The notes beneath the pieces are model-generated. The model did no database searches, was not told the origin of the DNA, and saw nothing but the letters and a program-made list of their open reading frames with translations. A stretch of 64,000 bases of DNA from Bordetella genomosp. 10 (GTDB lineage: Bacteria; Pseudomonadota; Gammaproteobacteria; Burkholderiales; Burkholderiaceae_B): contig NZ_NEVM01000002.1 of NCBI RefSeq assembly GCF_002261225.1, forward strand, positions 558,001 through 622,000, given 5' to 3'. Within the stretch, counting starts at the first letter, position 1. Every line of letters begins with the position of its first letter. This document shows positions 8,822 through 17,860 of this stretch, piece by piece. The position numbers and the translations under genes were made by a program.

Positions 8822-10078
8822 ATGAAGGATATGAACGAACAAGCGCCGCGAGCCCAGGGTCCGCTGGTGGGCCTGCGGGTCCTGGACGTGGGCATGGTCT
8901 TCGCGGGGCCGCTGGTGGCCACCAACCTGGCCGACCTGGGCGCGGACGTCATCAAGGTGGAGCATCCCAAGGGGGACCAGACCCGCAACATCGGCCGTTT
9001 CAAGGACGGCGAGGGGTTGTGGTGGCGCGTCGCCGCGCGCAACAAGCGCGTCATGGCCGCCGACGTCGGCAGGCCCGAGGGCGCCGCCATCGTCCGCGAA
9101 CTGGCGAGGACCGCCGACGTCATCATCGAGAACTTCCGGCCCGGCCGCTTCGCCAGTTGGGGCCTGGACTACGAAAGCCTGTCGCGGGAGAACCCGGGCC
9201 TGGTCATGCTGCACATCAGCGGCTACGGCCAGGACGGTCCCTACCGGCACAAGCCGGGCATGGGCACGCTGGCCGAGGCCTTCAGCGGCTTCGCCATGGT
9301 GACCGGGGAGGCCGACCGGCCGCCGACGCTGCCGCAGTTTCCCTTCGCGGACGGCGTCGCCGCCATGATGGGCGCCTACTCGGTCATGGCCGCCCTGTGG
9401 GCGCGCGACCGCAACGGCGGCAAGGGCGATGAAATCGACCTGAACCTGTACGAGCCCATGCTGGCGCTGATGGGCCCGATGGTGATCGACTACGACCAGT
9501 TGGGACACGTCGCGCGGCGCCGCGGCAACCGTTCGACCTGGAGCGTGCCGCGCAATTCCTATCGCAGCAAGGACGGCAAATGGGTGGCGGTGTCCAGCGC
9601 CGCCAATTCCATCGCCATCCGCATGTTCCGCGCCATCGGCCGCGACGACATGGCCGACGACCCCGCGCTGCAGACCAATCCCGACCGCGTGAAGCGCCTG
9701 GAGGAGTGCGACGGCGCCATCGCCAAGTGGGTGTCGGAGCACACCTTCGACGAAGTCATACGCCAGTTCGAGAAGTACGAGGTGGTGGCCGGCCCCATCT
9801 ACGACGTCGAGCAGTTGTTCGGCGATCCGCAGGTCCGGCACAACGAGAGCATCGTCAGCATGCCGGACGAGGCGCTGGGCTCGGTGCGCGTGCAGAACGT
9901 CATTCCGCGCTTCCGCCGCGCGCCCGGCCGCATGCGCTGGGTAGGCAAGCATCGCGTCGGCCTGGATACGCGGGACGTATTGGACGAGCTCGGCTATTCC
10001 GACGCCGAGATGGCGGCGCTGGAGGAGAAAGGAATCATCAGTTGCGGTACCCAGGCCCGGAAAACCGTGGATGAATGA
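8822..10078 (+). CDS. CaiB/BaiF CoA-transferase family protein
   Basis: This 418-residue family III CoA-transferase starts with LRVLDVGMVFAGPLVATNLADLGADVIKVEHP. The catalytic Asp region follows with YEPMLAL and DEIDLNLYE. It moves CoA between an acyl-CoA donor and a free acid, probably activating the substrate imported with the help of the Bug receptor downstream. It begins seven bases after the dehydrogenase stop. An alternative start is the Met three codons in. Confidence 0.9.
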   Translation: MKDMNEQAPRAQGPLVGLRVLDVGMVFAGPLVATNLADLGADVIKVEHPKGDQTRNIGRFKDGEGLWWRVAARNKRVMAADVGRPEGAAIVRELARTADVIIENFRPGRFASWGLDYESLSRENPGLVMLHISGYGQDGPYRHKPGMGTLAEAFSGFAMVTGEADRPPTLPQFPFADGVAAMMGAYSVMAALWARDRNGGKGDEIDLNLYEPMLALMGPMVIDYDQLGHVARRRGNRSTWSVPRNSYRSKDGKWVAVSSAANSIAIRMFRAIGRDDMADDPALQTNPDRVKRLEECDGAIAKWVSEHTFDEVIRQFEKYEVVAGPIYDVEQLFGDPQVRHNESIVSMPDEALGSVRVQNVIPRFRRAPGRMRWVGKHRVGLDTRDVLDELGYSDAEMAALEEKGIISCGTQARKTVDE

Positions 10079-10157
10079 AGGGCCCGCGGGACGCCGGCCA
10101 TCCGGCGGCCCCGCGCGTATCCCCGGAAATGATGCTTATAAAACGGAGACATCCACC

Positions 10158-11126
10158 ATGCATTTCCACCAAGCCCCGAAATGGGCGGCCGCGGCCGCCC
10201 TGGCCGGCGCGGCCAGCCTTTGCCACGCGGCCTATCCCGACAAGCCCATCCGCCTGGTCGTGCCTTTCGCGCCCGGCGGCACCACCGACGTGGTGGCCCG
10301 CCAGATCGCCCCGACCCTGCAGGCAGTGCTCGGCCAGCCGGTGATCATCGACAACCGCGCCGGCGCCGGCGGCATCGTGGCGACGGAGTATGTCGCCAAG
10401 GCGCCGCCGGACGGCTACACCATCATCATGACCACCAATTCGCATACCGCGAATCCCGCCATTTATGCCAAGCTGCCTTATGACACGAAGAAGGATTTCG
10501 TGTCGGTGGCCATGGTGGCGGATACGCCGGGCCTGCTGGTGGCCAACGCCAAGTTCCCGCCCAACAACTTCAAGGAATTCCTGGAGGCGGCGCGCAAGGC
10601 CAAGCCGCCCCTGACCTACGGCACGGCGGGGGTGGGCACGTTCCCGCACCTGACGATGGAGCTGCTGAAGGACCGCGCGGGCATCAACCTGGTCCATGTC
10701 CCGTACAAGGGGGCGGGGCCGGCCATGACCGACCTGCTGGGCGGGGTGTACGACGTGAAGGTGGACGCGTACGCGACCGCGGCGCAACACATCAAGTCCG
10801 GCAAGCTGAAGGTCTACGCGGTCACCAGCCTCGAACGCATCCCGCAGTATCCGGACCTGCCGACGGTGGCGGAGATGGGCTACCCCGGCTTCGAGAGTTC
10901 GTTCTGGATGGCCATCCTCGCGCCCGCCGGCACGCCCGGGAACGTGGTCGCCACCTTGCAGAAGGCCTTCATGACGACGCTCCAGGACAAGCGTATCGTC
11001 GAGAGGCTGGAGAGCAGCGGCGTGCGTCCGCTGCCCAAGCCGGCCAGCGCGGTCGACGAGCTGATCGACCGCGAACTGAAACAGTGGCCGCCCATCGTGA
11101 AGAAGGCCAATATCAGCGCGGAGTGA
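10158..11126 (+). CDS. Bug-type tripartite tricarboxylate transporter substrate-binding protein
   Basis: A 322-residue periplasmic receptor with a cleavable signal peptide (hydrophobic AAAALAGAASLCHA, cleavage near residue 23). The family start YPDKPIRLVVPFAPGGTTD follows, with later PPDGYT and HVPYKGAGPA motifs. The ATG at 10158 has GGAG at 10145-10148; the longer open frame lacks a ribosome site. No TctA/TctB genes are present, as is common for Bug proteins. It probably senses or delivers the operon's organic acid. Confidence 0.93.
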   Translation: MHFHQAPKWAAAAALAGAASLCHAAYPDKPIRLVVPFAPGGTTDVVARQIAPTLQAVLGQPVIIDNRAGAGGIVATEYVAKAPPDGYTIIMTTNSHTANPAIYAKLPYDTKKDFVSVAMVADTPGLLVANAKFPPNNFKEFLEAARKAKPPLTYGTAGVGTFPHLTMELLKDRAGINLVHVPYKGAGPAMTDLLGGVYDVKVDAYATAAQHIKSGKLKVYAVTSLERIPQYPDLPTVAEMGYPGFESSFWMAILAPAGTPGNVVATLQKAFMTTLQDKRIVERLESSGVRPLPKPASAVDELIDRELKQWPPIVKKANISAE

Positions 11127-11133
11127 GACGACC

Positions 11134-12288
11134 ATGGCAAGCAGGTATGCGCTTTACGCGGCGATAGGCCGGCTGCTGCTGCAGTTCGACCTGGATACGC
11201 GGGATGGAACGCTGGCGCGGCGCGCGGCGTTCGAATTGCCCGAAGGCCTGCAGTACCTGTGGCGGCATGCCTCGTTGCCCATCCTGTACGCGGCGTGCAG
11301 CGACGGCCGGCCGAAGTTCGAGGGCACCCGGCATTGCCTTTGCGCCTTGCGCATGGGCGATGACGGCTCCCTTGCGCCGGAAGGCGAGCCGATCCCGCTG
11401 CCGGTCCGGCCCGTGCACGTCGCGACGGACTCGCGCTCGCGCTACGCATTCGTCACGTCCGCGCATCCCAGCCGCGTGGACGTGTTCGAGATCGATGCGA
11501 ACGGACGCCTGGGCGCCCCCGTGCCGCAGCAACTGCCCGATCTGCCCAAGACCGCGCACCAGTTGCTGCTGACCCCGGATGACAGCGTGGCCGTGCTGCC
11601 CCTGCGCGGCAACGACGCCTCGGGGCAGAAGGCGGAGGACCCGGGCGCGGTGATGCTCCTCCGGCATGCCGACGGCAAGCTGACGCACTGGCGCACGCTC
11701 GCGCCCGGCGGCGGCCATGGCTTCGGGCCGCGGCACGTGGATTTTCATCCCGCCATGCCCTGGATGTACCTGTCCATCGAGCGGCAGAACGAGATCGCGC
11801 TGTTCGACATGGGCGACGATTACGCCTTGCGCTGCCGGCGGACGACGCTGCGGGATCCCCGGCACGAGAAGCCCCGACAACTGGTCGGCGCGATACACGT
11901 GCATCCCGACGGCAGGACGGTGTACGTCTCCAACCGTGCGGACGGCACGGTCGAGGAAGACGGCCGCCAGGTCTTCAACGGCGCCGAGAACACCATCTCG
12001 GTCTATGCCATCGATCCCGGCAACGGCCTGCCCACCTTGATCCAGACGGCCGATACCCACGGCATGCACCCTCGGACTTTCCAGGTGCATCCCGAAGGCC
12101 GCTGGCTGGTGGCCGCGAACATGACGCCGCGCTGGGTCCGCACGCCCGCGGGCCTGGCGGAGGTGCCGGCGGGGCTTTCGGTGTTCGCGGTAGGCGGGGA
12201 CGGCAGGCTGGAGTTCCGCAACAAGCTGGACCTCGACGCGAGCCGGAACCATTTGTTCTGGGCGGGCTTCGCCGCGCTCCCTGCCTGA
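11134..12288 (+). CDS. Lactonase-family seven-bladed beta-propeller protein
   Basis: The 384-residue protein resembles the 6-phosphogluconolactonase-type (YbhE-like) propeller. Repeated blade motifs end in strand-turns such as FVTSAHPSRVDVFEID, GPRHVDFHP and HVHPDGRTVYVSNR. No signal peptide is visible, so it is cytoplasmic. It follows the Bug gene by seven bases. Lactone hydrolysis within the pathway is plausible but not shown. Confidence 0.7.
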   Translation: MASRYALYAAIGRLLLQFDLDTRDGTLARRAAFELPEGLQYLWRHASLPILYAACSDGRPKFEGTRHCLCALRMGDDGSLAPEGEPIPLPVRPVHVATDSRSRYAFVTSAHPSRVDVFEIDANGRLGAPVPQQLPDLPKTAHQLLLTPDDSVAVLPLRGNDASGQKAEDPGAVMLLRHADGKLTHWRTLAPGGGHGFGPRHVDFHPAMPWMYLSIERQNEIALFDMGDDYALRCRRTTLRDPRHEKPRQLVGAIHVHPDGRTVYVSNRADGTVEEDGRQVFNGAENTISVYAIDPGNGLPTLIQTADTHGMHPRTFQVHPEGRWLVAANMTPRWVRTPAGLAEVPAGLSVFAVGGDGRLEFRNKLDLDASRNHLFWAGFAALPA

Positions 12289-12440
12289 ACCGGCGCCACG
12301 TTCGCCCACGCGCCGGCGACGCGGCGCGGTCCCGCATGCAGCGTCCGCCCCGATGGCCCGAAACGGCGATCGCCGCTACGATAGCGCGAACCCCGGGGAG
12401 ACACGGGATCACGGTTCTGCTGCATGGATGGTGGACGTCG

Positions 12441-13352
12441 ATGACACTAAAGCAACTGGAGGCCTTTTTCTGGGCGGCCAAGCTGGGCAGTTTCGGGCTG
12501 GCGGCGGAGCGGCTGTATACGACGCAGTCGTCGCTGTCCAAGCGCATCGCGGAACTGGAATCCGACCTGGGCGAATCGCTGTTCGACCGCTCCGGACCGC
12601 GCGCGAAGGTGACCGATTCGGGCATGCGTTTGTTCGACCTGGCCGCCCGGATGCTGGCGTTGCAGGACGATATCCGCGCCAGCATGCATACGACCACGGC
12701 CTTGCGCGGGGTCTGCCGCTTCGGCATCGGCGAGTTCGTCATCCACACCTGCCTGCCGGCGCTGGTGGCGCGGGTGCGCAGGGACTATCCGGCCGTCGTG
12801 CTGGAGCCCTATGTCGGGCTGGCGAAGACCCTGATGGCCAAGGTGGCGCAGGGGGAGCTGGACTTCGCCATCATGCCGGCGCCGTCGAAGAACGCCAGCG
12901 TCGTCGCCGAGCCCCTGCGCGAGGTCGAATTGATCTGGACGGCGGCGCCCGAGCTGGTGGGCGACGATACGGTGCTGACCCGCGAAATGCTGGAGCGGCA
13001 TCCGGTGATCGCCATGTCGCAGGAGTCCGGCTTGACCATGGCGCTGGACAATTGGGCGCTAACGCACGGGCTGAAATTCCAGCGCGTCATCACGACCAGC
13101 AGCATGAGCGCGGTGGCCGCATTGACGGTGGCCGGGCTGGGGCTGTGCCTGCTGGCGGCGGGGTTCGTGCGGCCGCTGGTGGCGCGCGGCCAACTGGTGG
13201 AACTGCGCTGCGAGGACCCGATGCCGGCGTGCCCGAAGCTGCCGTATTTTTTGCACAGCCGCAAGGAAGACACGCGCTGGCTGCTGCGCGCGATCAAGCC
13301 GCTGGCCATCGAGGAGGCCAACTTCGAGCGCCGCAGCGTATTGCTGCCCTGA
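12441..13352 (+). CDS. LysR family transcriptional regulator
   Basis: This 303-residue protein has the N-terminal LysR helix-turn-helix (MTLKQLEAFFWAAKLGSF, then AAERLYTTQSSLSKRI) and a C-terminal two-lobed effector domain. The ATG at 12441 begins the standard LysR start and is chosen over longer frames. It follows the lactonase gene in the same direction and ends in a convergent arrangement with the MmgE/PrpD gene at 13418. It probably responds to a metabolite of one of the two adjacent clusters. Confidence 0.88.
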   Translation: MTLKQLEAFFWAAKLGSFGLAAERLYTTQSSLSKRIAELESDLGESLFDRSGPRAKVTDSGMRLFDLAARMLALQDDIRASMHTTTALRGVCRFGIGEFVIHTCLPALVARVRRDYPAVVLEPYVGLAKTLMAKVAQGELDFAIMPAPSKNASVVAEPLREVELIWTAAPELVGDDTVLTREMLERHPVIAMSQESGLTMALDNWALTHGLKFQRVITTSSMSAVAALTVAGLGLCLLAAGFVRPLVARGQLVELRCEDPMPACPKLPYFLHSRKEDTRWLLRAIKPLAIEEANFERRSVLLP

Positions 13353-13417
13353 GCGGCGGACAGGGCGGCCACCGGTGGAAGGCAGGGGACAGGACGCAGG
13401 CGATTTCCCTGTCCTGC

Positions 13418-14914
13418 TCAGTCCGCCGGCCGCAAGGTCTCCAGCAGGGGCGACAGGTTCGGCAGATCGTCCAGCGTCTGTAGGCGCGCCAAGGCCTGGC
13501 GCGCGGCCGTCGTGTCCAGCACGGTCTCGGCGCACTCGATGAACTTGCGGGCCAATTCTTCCGCCGACAAGGGCCGGGCAGGGTGGCCGCGCGGCGTTTC
13601 CACTTCCTGCCGCAACACGCGGCCATCGGACAGGGAGACGCGCAAATCCACGCCGAAGCGGCCGTTGCCGGTGGCCAGGGTATCGGAGAACGCCAGGCGG
13701 ACCCGTTCCATCATGCGCTGGACGTCGCCCTCCCGCACGCGCGGCGCGTCGAACTGGCGCAGGCCGGCGCGTCCATCCAGCAGGGCGACGGCCAGGCAGT
13801 ACGGTAGGCAGTATTTGGCTTGCAACTCGTCATCCGCGCCATCGAAGGGCATGATGCGCCGCGCGAACGCGCTGACCGCGCAGTCGATGCGAACCACCTG
13901 CGACGCGGCAAGGCGGTGCGATGCGCAAAGATCCAGCATGGCGTCGATGACGGTCAGGCCCGCGCCGCAGCAGGGATAGGGCTTGACGCCTATGCCGACG
14001 GTGTCCAGTTCGAGCGGGCCGTCCGCGTCCAGGGCGGCCGCTTCGCCGCTGGTTGCTTCTTGGGCCGCTTCCCCCCGCGCCGCTTTCCCGTTCACCGTGT
14101 CCACGGCCTCCGGCGCTGCCGGTCCGGACGTCGACGCGCGGTACATCGCCAGGAAGCCTTCGTCGCCGGAGAACGGATCGGGCGAGGCGGTAAAGCCCTT
14201 GCCGGCGAGCACGGCCGCCCAGATGCCGCGTTCGGCCGCGTGCCCGGCATGGAAGGACTTGGTCATGGAACCGAAATTGCGCCGCAGGCCCGAGGAAGCC
14301 GACGCGGCGATGCCCACGGCATGGGCGAATTGCCCGGCATCCAGGTCCAGCAGATGGCAGGCGGCCGCCGCGGCGCCGAATATGCCCAGGCTGGACGTGG
14401 CATGCCAGCCCGCGCCGTAATGCCCGGGATTCATCCAGCGTCCCAGGCGGGTTTCGATTTCGAAGCCGACGATATAGGCGCGCACCACGTCGTCGCCGGT
14501 GCGGCCTCCCGCTTCGCCCAGCGCCAGGATGACGGGCGCCAGCACGGTGCTGGGATGGCCAATCATGGATGCATTGGTGTCGTCGTAGTCGATGACGTGG
14601 CCGGCCACGCCGTTGGCCATGGCGGCGCCGGCGATGGAGGCCCGCTCGCGCGTGCCCAGTATGCTGGCCTGCGGCCGGCCGCCGAATTCGGCGAGCGTCG
14701 CGCGGACGATGCCCGCCGTGCCGGTGGGCACGCCCGCCAGGATGCAGCCCACGCCGTCCAGGATGGCGGACTTCGCCGCGGCGCGGGTGGCCGGCGGGAA
14801 ATCGCGGCCGCGCAGGGCCGTGTACAAGGCCGAAAGATGGGCTGAACCGTGGGCCGAAGAATGGGCCGAAGAACGGGCCGAAAGAGGGGCGATGGTCGTG
14901 CTGTCCCGCGTCAT
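13418..14914 (-). CDS. MmgE/PrpD family protein with repeat-bearing N-terminus
   Basis: This 498-residue MmgE/PrpD protein has VIDYDDTNASMIGHP as the family hallmark and GVKPYPCCGAG in the second domain. It is longer than usual. A serine/alanine/histidine repeat occupies residues 10-25, and an Ala/Glu-rich insertion (encoded near 14020-14130) splits the domain before LELDTVGIG. Its ATG overlaps the stop of the hydrolase at 14911 by four bases. It is the last gene of the minus-strand cluster. Confidence 0.87.
   Translation of the reverse strand: MTRDSTTIAPLSARSSAHSSAHGSAHLSALYTALRGRDFPPATRAAAKSAILDGVGCILAGVPTGTAGIVRATLAEFGGRPQASILGTRERASIAGAAMANGVAGHVIDYDDTNASMIGHPSTVLAPVILALGEAGGRTGDDVVRAYIVGFEIETRLGRWMNPGHYGAGWHATSSLGIFGAAAAACHLLDLDAGQFAHAVGIAASASSGLRRNFGSMTKSFHAGHAAERGIWAAVLAGKGFTASPDPFSGDEGFLAMYRASTSGPAAPEAVDTVNGKAARGEAAQEATSGEAAALDADGPLELDTVGIGVKPYPCCGAGLTVIDAMLDLCASHRLAASQVVRIDCAVSAFARRIMPFDGADDELQAKYCLPYCLAVALLDGRAGLRQFDAPRVREGDVQRMMERVRLAFSDTLATGNGRFGVDLRVSLSDGRVLRQEVETPRGHPARPLSAEELARKFIECAETVLDTTAARQALARLQTLDDLPNLSPLLETLRPAD
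14838..14885. repeat. Four-copy 12-bp tandem repeat in the MmgE/PrpD N-terminus
   Basis: Four 12-base units (two of them identical, TGGGCCGAAGAA) run from 14838 to 14885. They encode SSAH-like four-residue units in frame near the protein start, before the conserved domain. Confidence 0.85.
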
Positions 14915-15696
14915 GCCAGTTTCTCCATGAATGCTTGCACCGCTTCGTTGAAGGCCTGGGGCTTGTCGAAGTTGGACAGGTGCCCGGCCTGGGGAATGTC
15001 GACGAAGACGCTGCCGCGTATGCGCTCGTGCATGAACTGGCTTTCCGTGGAGGGGATCAGGACGTCGGCGGTGCCGCTGACGATCAGCGTCGGGATGTCG
15101 ATGCGGCCCAGGAAGCCGCTGCGGTCGGGACGCTGGGCCATGCCCAGCAGCGCGGAAATCATGGCCTGCGGGTGTTGGCGCAGCAGCATCGCGCGTATCG
15201 CCTGCCGGGCCGGCTCGGCCATGGTGGGACCGAACAGCTTGTCGCCGTAGAAGGCGGCCGCCGCTGCGCTGCCTTGCCGGCGCAGCGCCTCGGCCAGCTC
15301 GCGGCGCGCGGCGCGGGCGGCGTCGCTGTCGGCGCCCGCGCGCGTGTTGGCCAGCAGCAGGCCGCGCAGCAAGCCGGGGTGCCGCTGCGCCAGCGCCAGC
15401 GACACGTAGCCGCCCAGCGATATGCCGCCGACCACCGCCTGGCCGATCCCGGCCTGCCGCAGCAGCGCGGCGACGTCGTCGGCATAGCGGTCGACGTCCA
15501 CGGCGGCGCCGTTGGTGCGGCCGGACGCGCCGAAGCCGCGCAAGTCCACCGCGATGACGCGCCAACGCGGGCTCAAGGCCTGTATCTGCGGTTGCCACAG
15601 CGTGCGGTCGGCCGCGAAGGCATGCAGCAGGACCAGGGGCGTGCCTTGCCCGTCGTCGGAATAGGCAATGGAATGGCCGTCTACGAGCAGATTCAT
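14911..15696 (-). CDS. Alpha/beta hydrolase, 3-oxoadipate enol-lactonase-like
   Basis: A 261-residue alpha/beta hydrolase. The nucleophile elbow GISLGG carries Ser; Asp is in SGTADVLIP and His in QAGHLSNFDKP. The overall pattern resembles PcaD-type enol-lactonases. GGAGAG lies just upstream of the ATG at 15696. The stop overlaps the next gene's ATG. Together with the CMD-family gene at 20885 this recalls the protocatechuate branch, but no other genes of that pathway are here. Confidence 0.82.
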   Translation of the reverse strand: MNLLVDGHSIAYSDDGQGTPLVLLHAFAADRTLWQPQIQALSPRWRVIAVDLRGFGASGRTNGAAVDVDRYADDVAALLRQAGIGQAVVGGISLGGYVSLALAQRHPGLLRGLLLANTRAGADSDAARAARRELAEALRRQGSAAAAAFYGDKLFGPTMAEPARQAIRAMLLRQHPQAMISALLGMAQRPDRSGFLGRIDIPTLIVSGTADVLIPSTESQFMHERIRGSVFVDIPQAGHLSNFDKPQAFNEAVQAFMEKLA

Positions 15697-15708
15697 GCTT
15701 CTCTCCCG

Positions 15709-15736
15709 CGATAGGGGGCGATAGGGGCGATAGAGG
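15709..15736. repeat. Three-copy 9-10 bp repeat in a leader region
   Basis: CGATAGGGGG, CGATAGGGG and CGATAGAGG follow one another upstream of the hydrolase ribosome site, in the gap after the Bug gene. The period is not a multiple of three and the array is non-coding. Confidence 0.7.
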
Positions 15737-15763
15737 CGGCAGTGCCGTCGAGACCGGCGCGCG

Positions 15764-16894
15764 TCACTCCGGCTGGATGCCCGCCGCCTTGGCGATGCCG
15801 GCATAGCGGTCTTTCTCGGCCTTGATGAAACCGGCGAAGCTGCGCGGGTCGGGGCTGCTGGCGACGTCCATGCCTTGCGCCGCCAACAGGGATTTGTAGC
15901 GCGGTTCGGCGACGACCTTGGCCAGCGCCGCATGCAGCTTGTCGACGATGGCCGGTGGCGTGCCGGCCGGCGCCAGTATGCCCCACCAGGTGCTGATGTC
16001 GAAGCCCGGCAGGCCGGATTCCGCCAGCGTCGGCATGTCCGGCAGCACCGACGACCGGGTGGCCGAGGTGACCGCCACGCCATGCATGCGGCCCGCGCGG
16101 ATCAGCGGCAGGGCGTTGGATACGGTGATGAAGCCCATCTCCACGCGGCCGGCCAGCAGGTCGTTCAGCGATTCCGGCTCGGACTTGTAGGGCACGTGGG
16201 TCAGCGTGGCGCCGGTCCGCGCCTGGAACAGCACGCCCGCCAGGTGCGGCGGCGCTCCCACGCCGGAGGAGGCGAAGCGCAGGTTGACGCCCGGTTTCTT
16301 CGCATAGGCGATCAGCTCGGCCGGCGTCCTGGCCGGCACTTCGTTGTTCAGGGAAACCACGTAGCTGCCGCGTCCCGCCAGCCCGACCGGCGCGAAGTCC
16401 TTGACGATGTCGTAGGTCAGCTTCTTGTACAGGCTGGGCGCCAGCGCATGGGCGCCGGCCGCCATCAGCAGGGTATAGCCGTCCGGGGCGGCCCGCGCTG
16501 CTTCGCCGGCGCCGATGGTGCCGCCCGCGCCCGGGACGTTGATCACCACCACGGACTGCTTCAGCACCTCGTTCAGTTCCTTGGCGACGATGCGCGCGAT
16601 GATGTCGTTGGCGCCGCCGGCGCCATAGGCGACGATCATCCTGATCGGCCGGGACGGATAGTCCTGGGCGGACTCGGCCCGCGCGGGCGCGGCTAGGACC
16701 AGGGCGAGCGCGGCCAGACAGGCGGCCGCGCCGCCGGCGTGCAAACGGGCACGCAAACCGTCGCGCAAACGGGCACGCAAACGGGCGCACAAGCCGGCCG
16801 CGCAGGCCGCGCGGCGCACGGCCGGCCGAGGCCGGATGGCCCGCCTGGCGGCATGGCCCATGGCGGCGAGGGTATTTTTCAGCGTGGTTTTCAT
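15764..16894 (-). CDS. Bug-type substrate-binding protein with an extended signal peptide
   Basis: A 376-residue Bug receptor; the mature part begins at about residue 75 with YPSRPIRMIVAYGAGGAND and keeps APDGYT and THVPYKSEPES. The leader is about 40 residues longer than usual because a 12-bp tandem repeat adds arginine-rich units (ARLR) before the hydrophobic segment. The ATG at 16894 has GAGGAG upstream. Export with such a long basic n-region is possible but unusual. Confidence 0.88.
   Translation of the reverse strand: MKTTLKNTLAAMGHAARRAIRPRPAVRRAACAAGLCARLRARLRDGLRARLHAGGAAACLAALALVLAAPARAESAQDYPSRPIRMIVAYGAGGANDIIARIVAKELNEVLKQSVVVINVPGAGGTIGAGEAARAAPDGYTLLMAAGAHALAPSLYKKLTYDIVKDFAPVGLAGRGSYVVSLNNEVPARTPAELIAYAKKPGVNLRFASSGVGAPPHLAGVLFQARTGATLTHVPYKSEPESLNDLLAGRVEMGFITVSNALPLIRAGRMHGVAVTSATRSSVLPDMPTLAESGLPGFDISTWWGILAPAGTPPAIVDKLHAALAKVVAEPRYKSLLAAQGMDVASSPDPRSFAGFIKAEKDRYAGIAKAAGIQPE
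16741..16788. repeat. Four-copy 12-bp tandem repeat in a signal-peptide region
   Basis: Units GCAAACGGGCAC, GCAAACCGTCGC, GCAAACGGGCAC and GCAAACGGGCGC lie head to tail. Read on the minus strand they encode arginine-rich tetrapeptides in the n-region of the Bug leader. Confidence 0.88.
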
Positions 16895-16964
16895 CGTTGT
16901 CTCCTCAAGCCCGGCGGCTGACGGCATCGCCCCGGCGGCGGAAGCGGCCGGCGCGCCGCGGCGC

Positions 16965-17819
16965 CTACGCGAAGAATTCGCCCAGGATGCGCGCCACGTC
17001 GGCGGCCCGGCCTTCCAGGGTGTGGGTATGGCCCTCGGCCTCGTGCAGGGTGGCGACGTAGGCGCCCGGGATCAGCCGCTGCACGTGCTCGGCCTGGCGG
17101 CCGTAGTCGCGGTCCTCGGCCGGCGTGGCGATCTCCAGGATCAGGGTGGGCGCCTTGATGCGCGTCATGGCGTCGCCCAGGTCGTAGTTGAAATTCGCCT
17201 GGTACAGGCCGACGGTGCTGTCGGCCGATTGCAGGTAGTCCAGGACGACGCGCTTGGCCAGGGCGATGCGCGCGGCCGTGTCGCCGCCGGCGAACAGCGC
17301 GTCGTCCCACCACACCGCGTCGATGCGGCGGAACAGCGCGGCCCAGGCCTTGAGTTCGCGCAGCGGGCCTTCGCCGGCCGTATCGGCTTTCAGGAAGTCC
17401 TTGACCAGGTCGCCGATGACCGCGTTGCGGCGCGCCTGGTCGGGAATGAGGCTGTGGCTGTGTCCGGCCAGCACCAGCTTGCCGACGCGGTCGGGCCAGC
17501 GCGCGGCGATGGCGGCGGCGATCTTGTTGCCGGTGTGCAGGCCGTAGAAGTGCGCGCGTTTCTCGCCGATGGCGTCCAGGCTGGCCATGACGCCCTCGGC
17601 CAGCATGTCGATGGTGGCCTCCGGCGGCAGGGGATCGGAATTGCCGTAGCCGTAGTTGTCCGGCGCCAGCACGCGGTAGCGCCGCGCCAGCAGCGGTATC
17701 AGGTCCGCATGCACGCGCGAGGAGCGCTTGGACGGGGCGATCAGCACCACCGGCGCGCCTTGTCCCGCGACCGCGTAGTGGATCTGTCCGTGGGGTGTAT
17801 CGGCGTAGCCTCTTTTCAT
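16965..17819 (-). CDS. Alpha/beta hydrolase with His in the nucleophile position
   Basis: The 284-residue alpha/beta hydrolase fold is clear from VVLIAPSKRSS, the strand RYRVLAPDNYGYGNSD, a late acid strand LILEIATPAEDRD and the terminal GHTHTLEG. The nucleophile elbow reads GLHTGN, so His stands where Ser, Asp or Cys is expected. GGAG precedes the ATG at 17819. It may be a lyase, a cofactor-free enzyme or catalytically altered. It lies between the Bug gene and an acyl-CoA dehydrogenase in the same operon. Confidence 0.75.
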   Translation of the reverse strand: MKRGYADTPHGQIHYAVAGQGAPVVLIAPSKRSSRVHADLIPLLARRYRVLAPDNYGYGNSDPLPPEATIDMLAEGVMASLDAIGEKRAHFYGLHTGNKIAAAIAARWPDRVGKLVLAGHSHSLIPDQARRNAVIGDLVKDFLKADTAGEGPLRELKAWAALFRRIDAVWWDDALFAGGDTAARIALAKRVVLDYLQSADSTVGLYQANFNYDLGDAMTRIKAPTLILEIATPAEDRDYGRQAEHVQRLIPGAYVATLHEAEGHTHTLEGRAADVARILGEFFA

Positions 17820-17860
17820 TGCCGGTCTCCGAAGGGGGAGGGGATGCCGTGCGTCCGGCG

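Noticed and set aside
13353..13417. Hairpin GGACAGG/CCTGTCC between two convergent genes as a terminator
   Set aside because: The loop is long (14 bases), the stem short, and no U-tract follows on either strand.
13418..15598. One very long minus-strand frame joining the MmgE/PrpD gene with upstream sequence
   Set aside because: The part beyond 14914 is antisense shadow of the hydrolase gene in another frame; an ATG with a four-base overlap at 14914 gives the real start.
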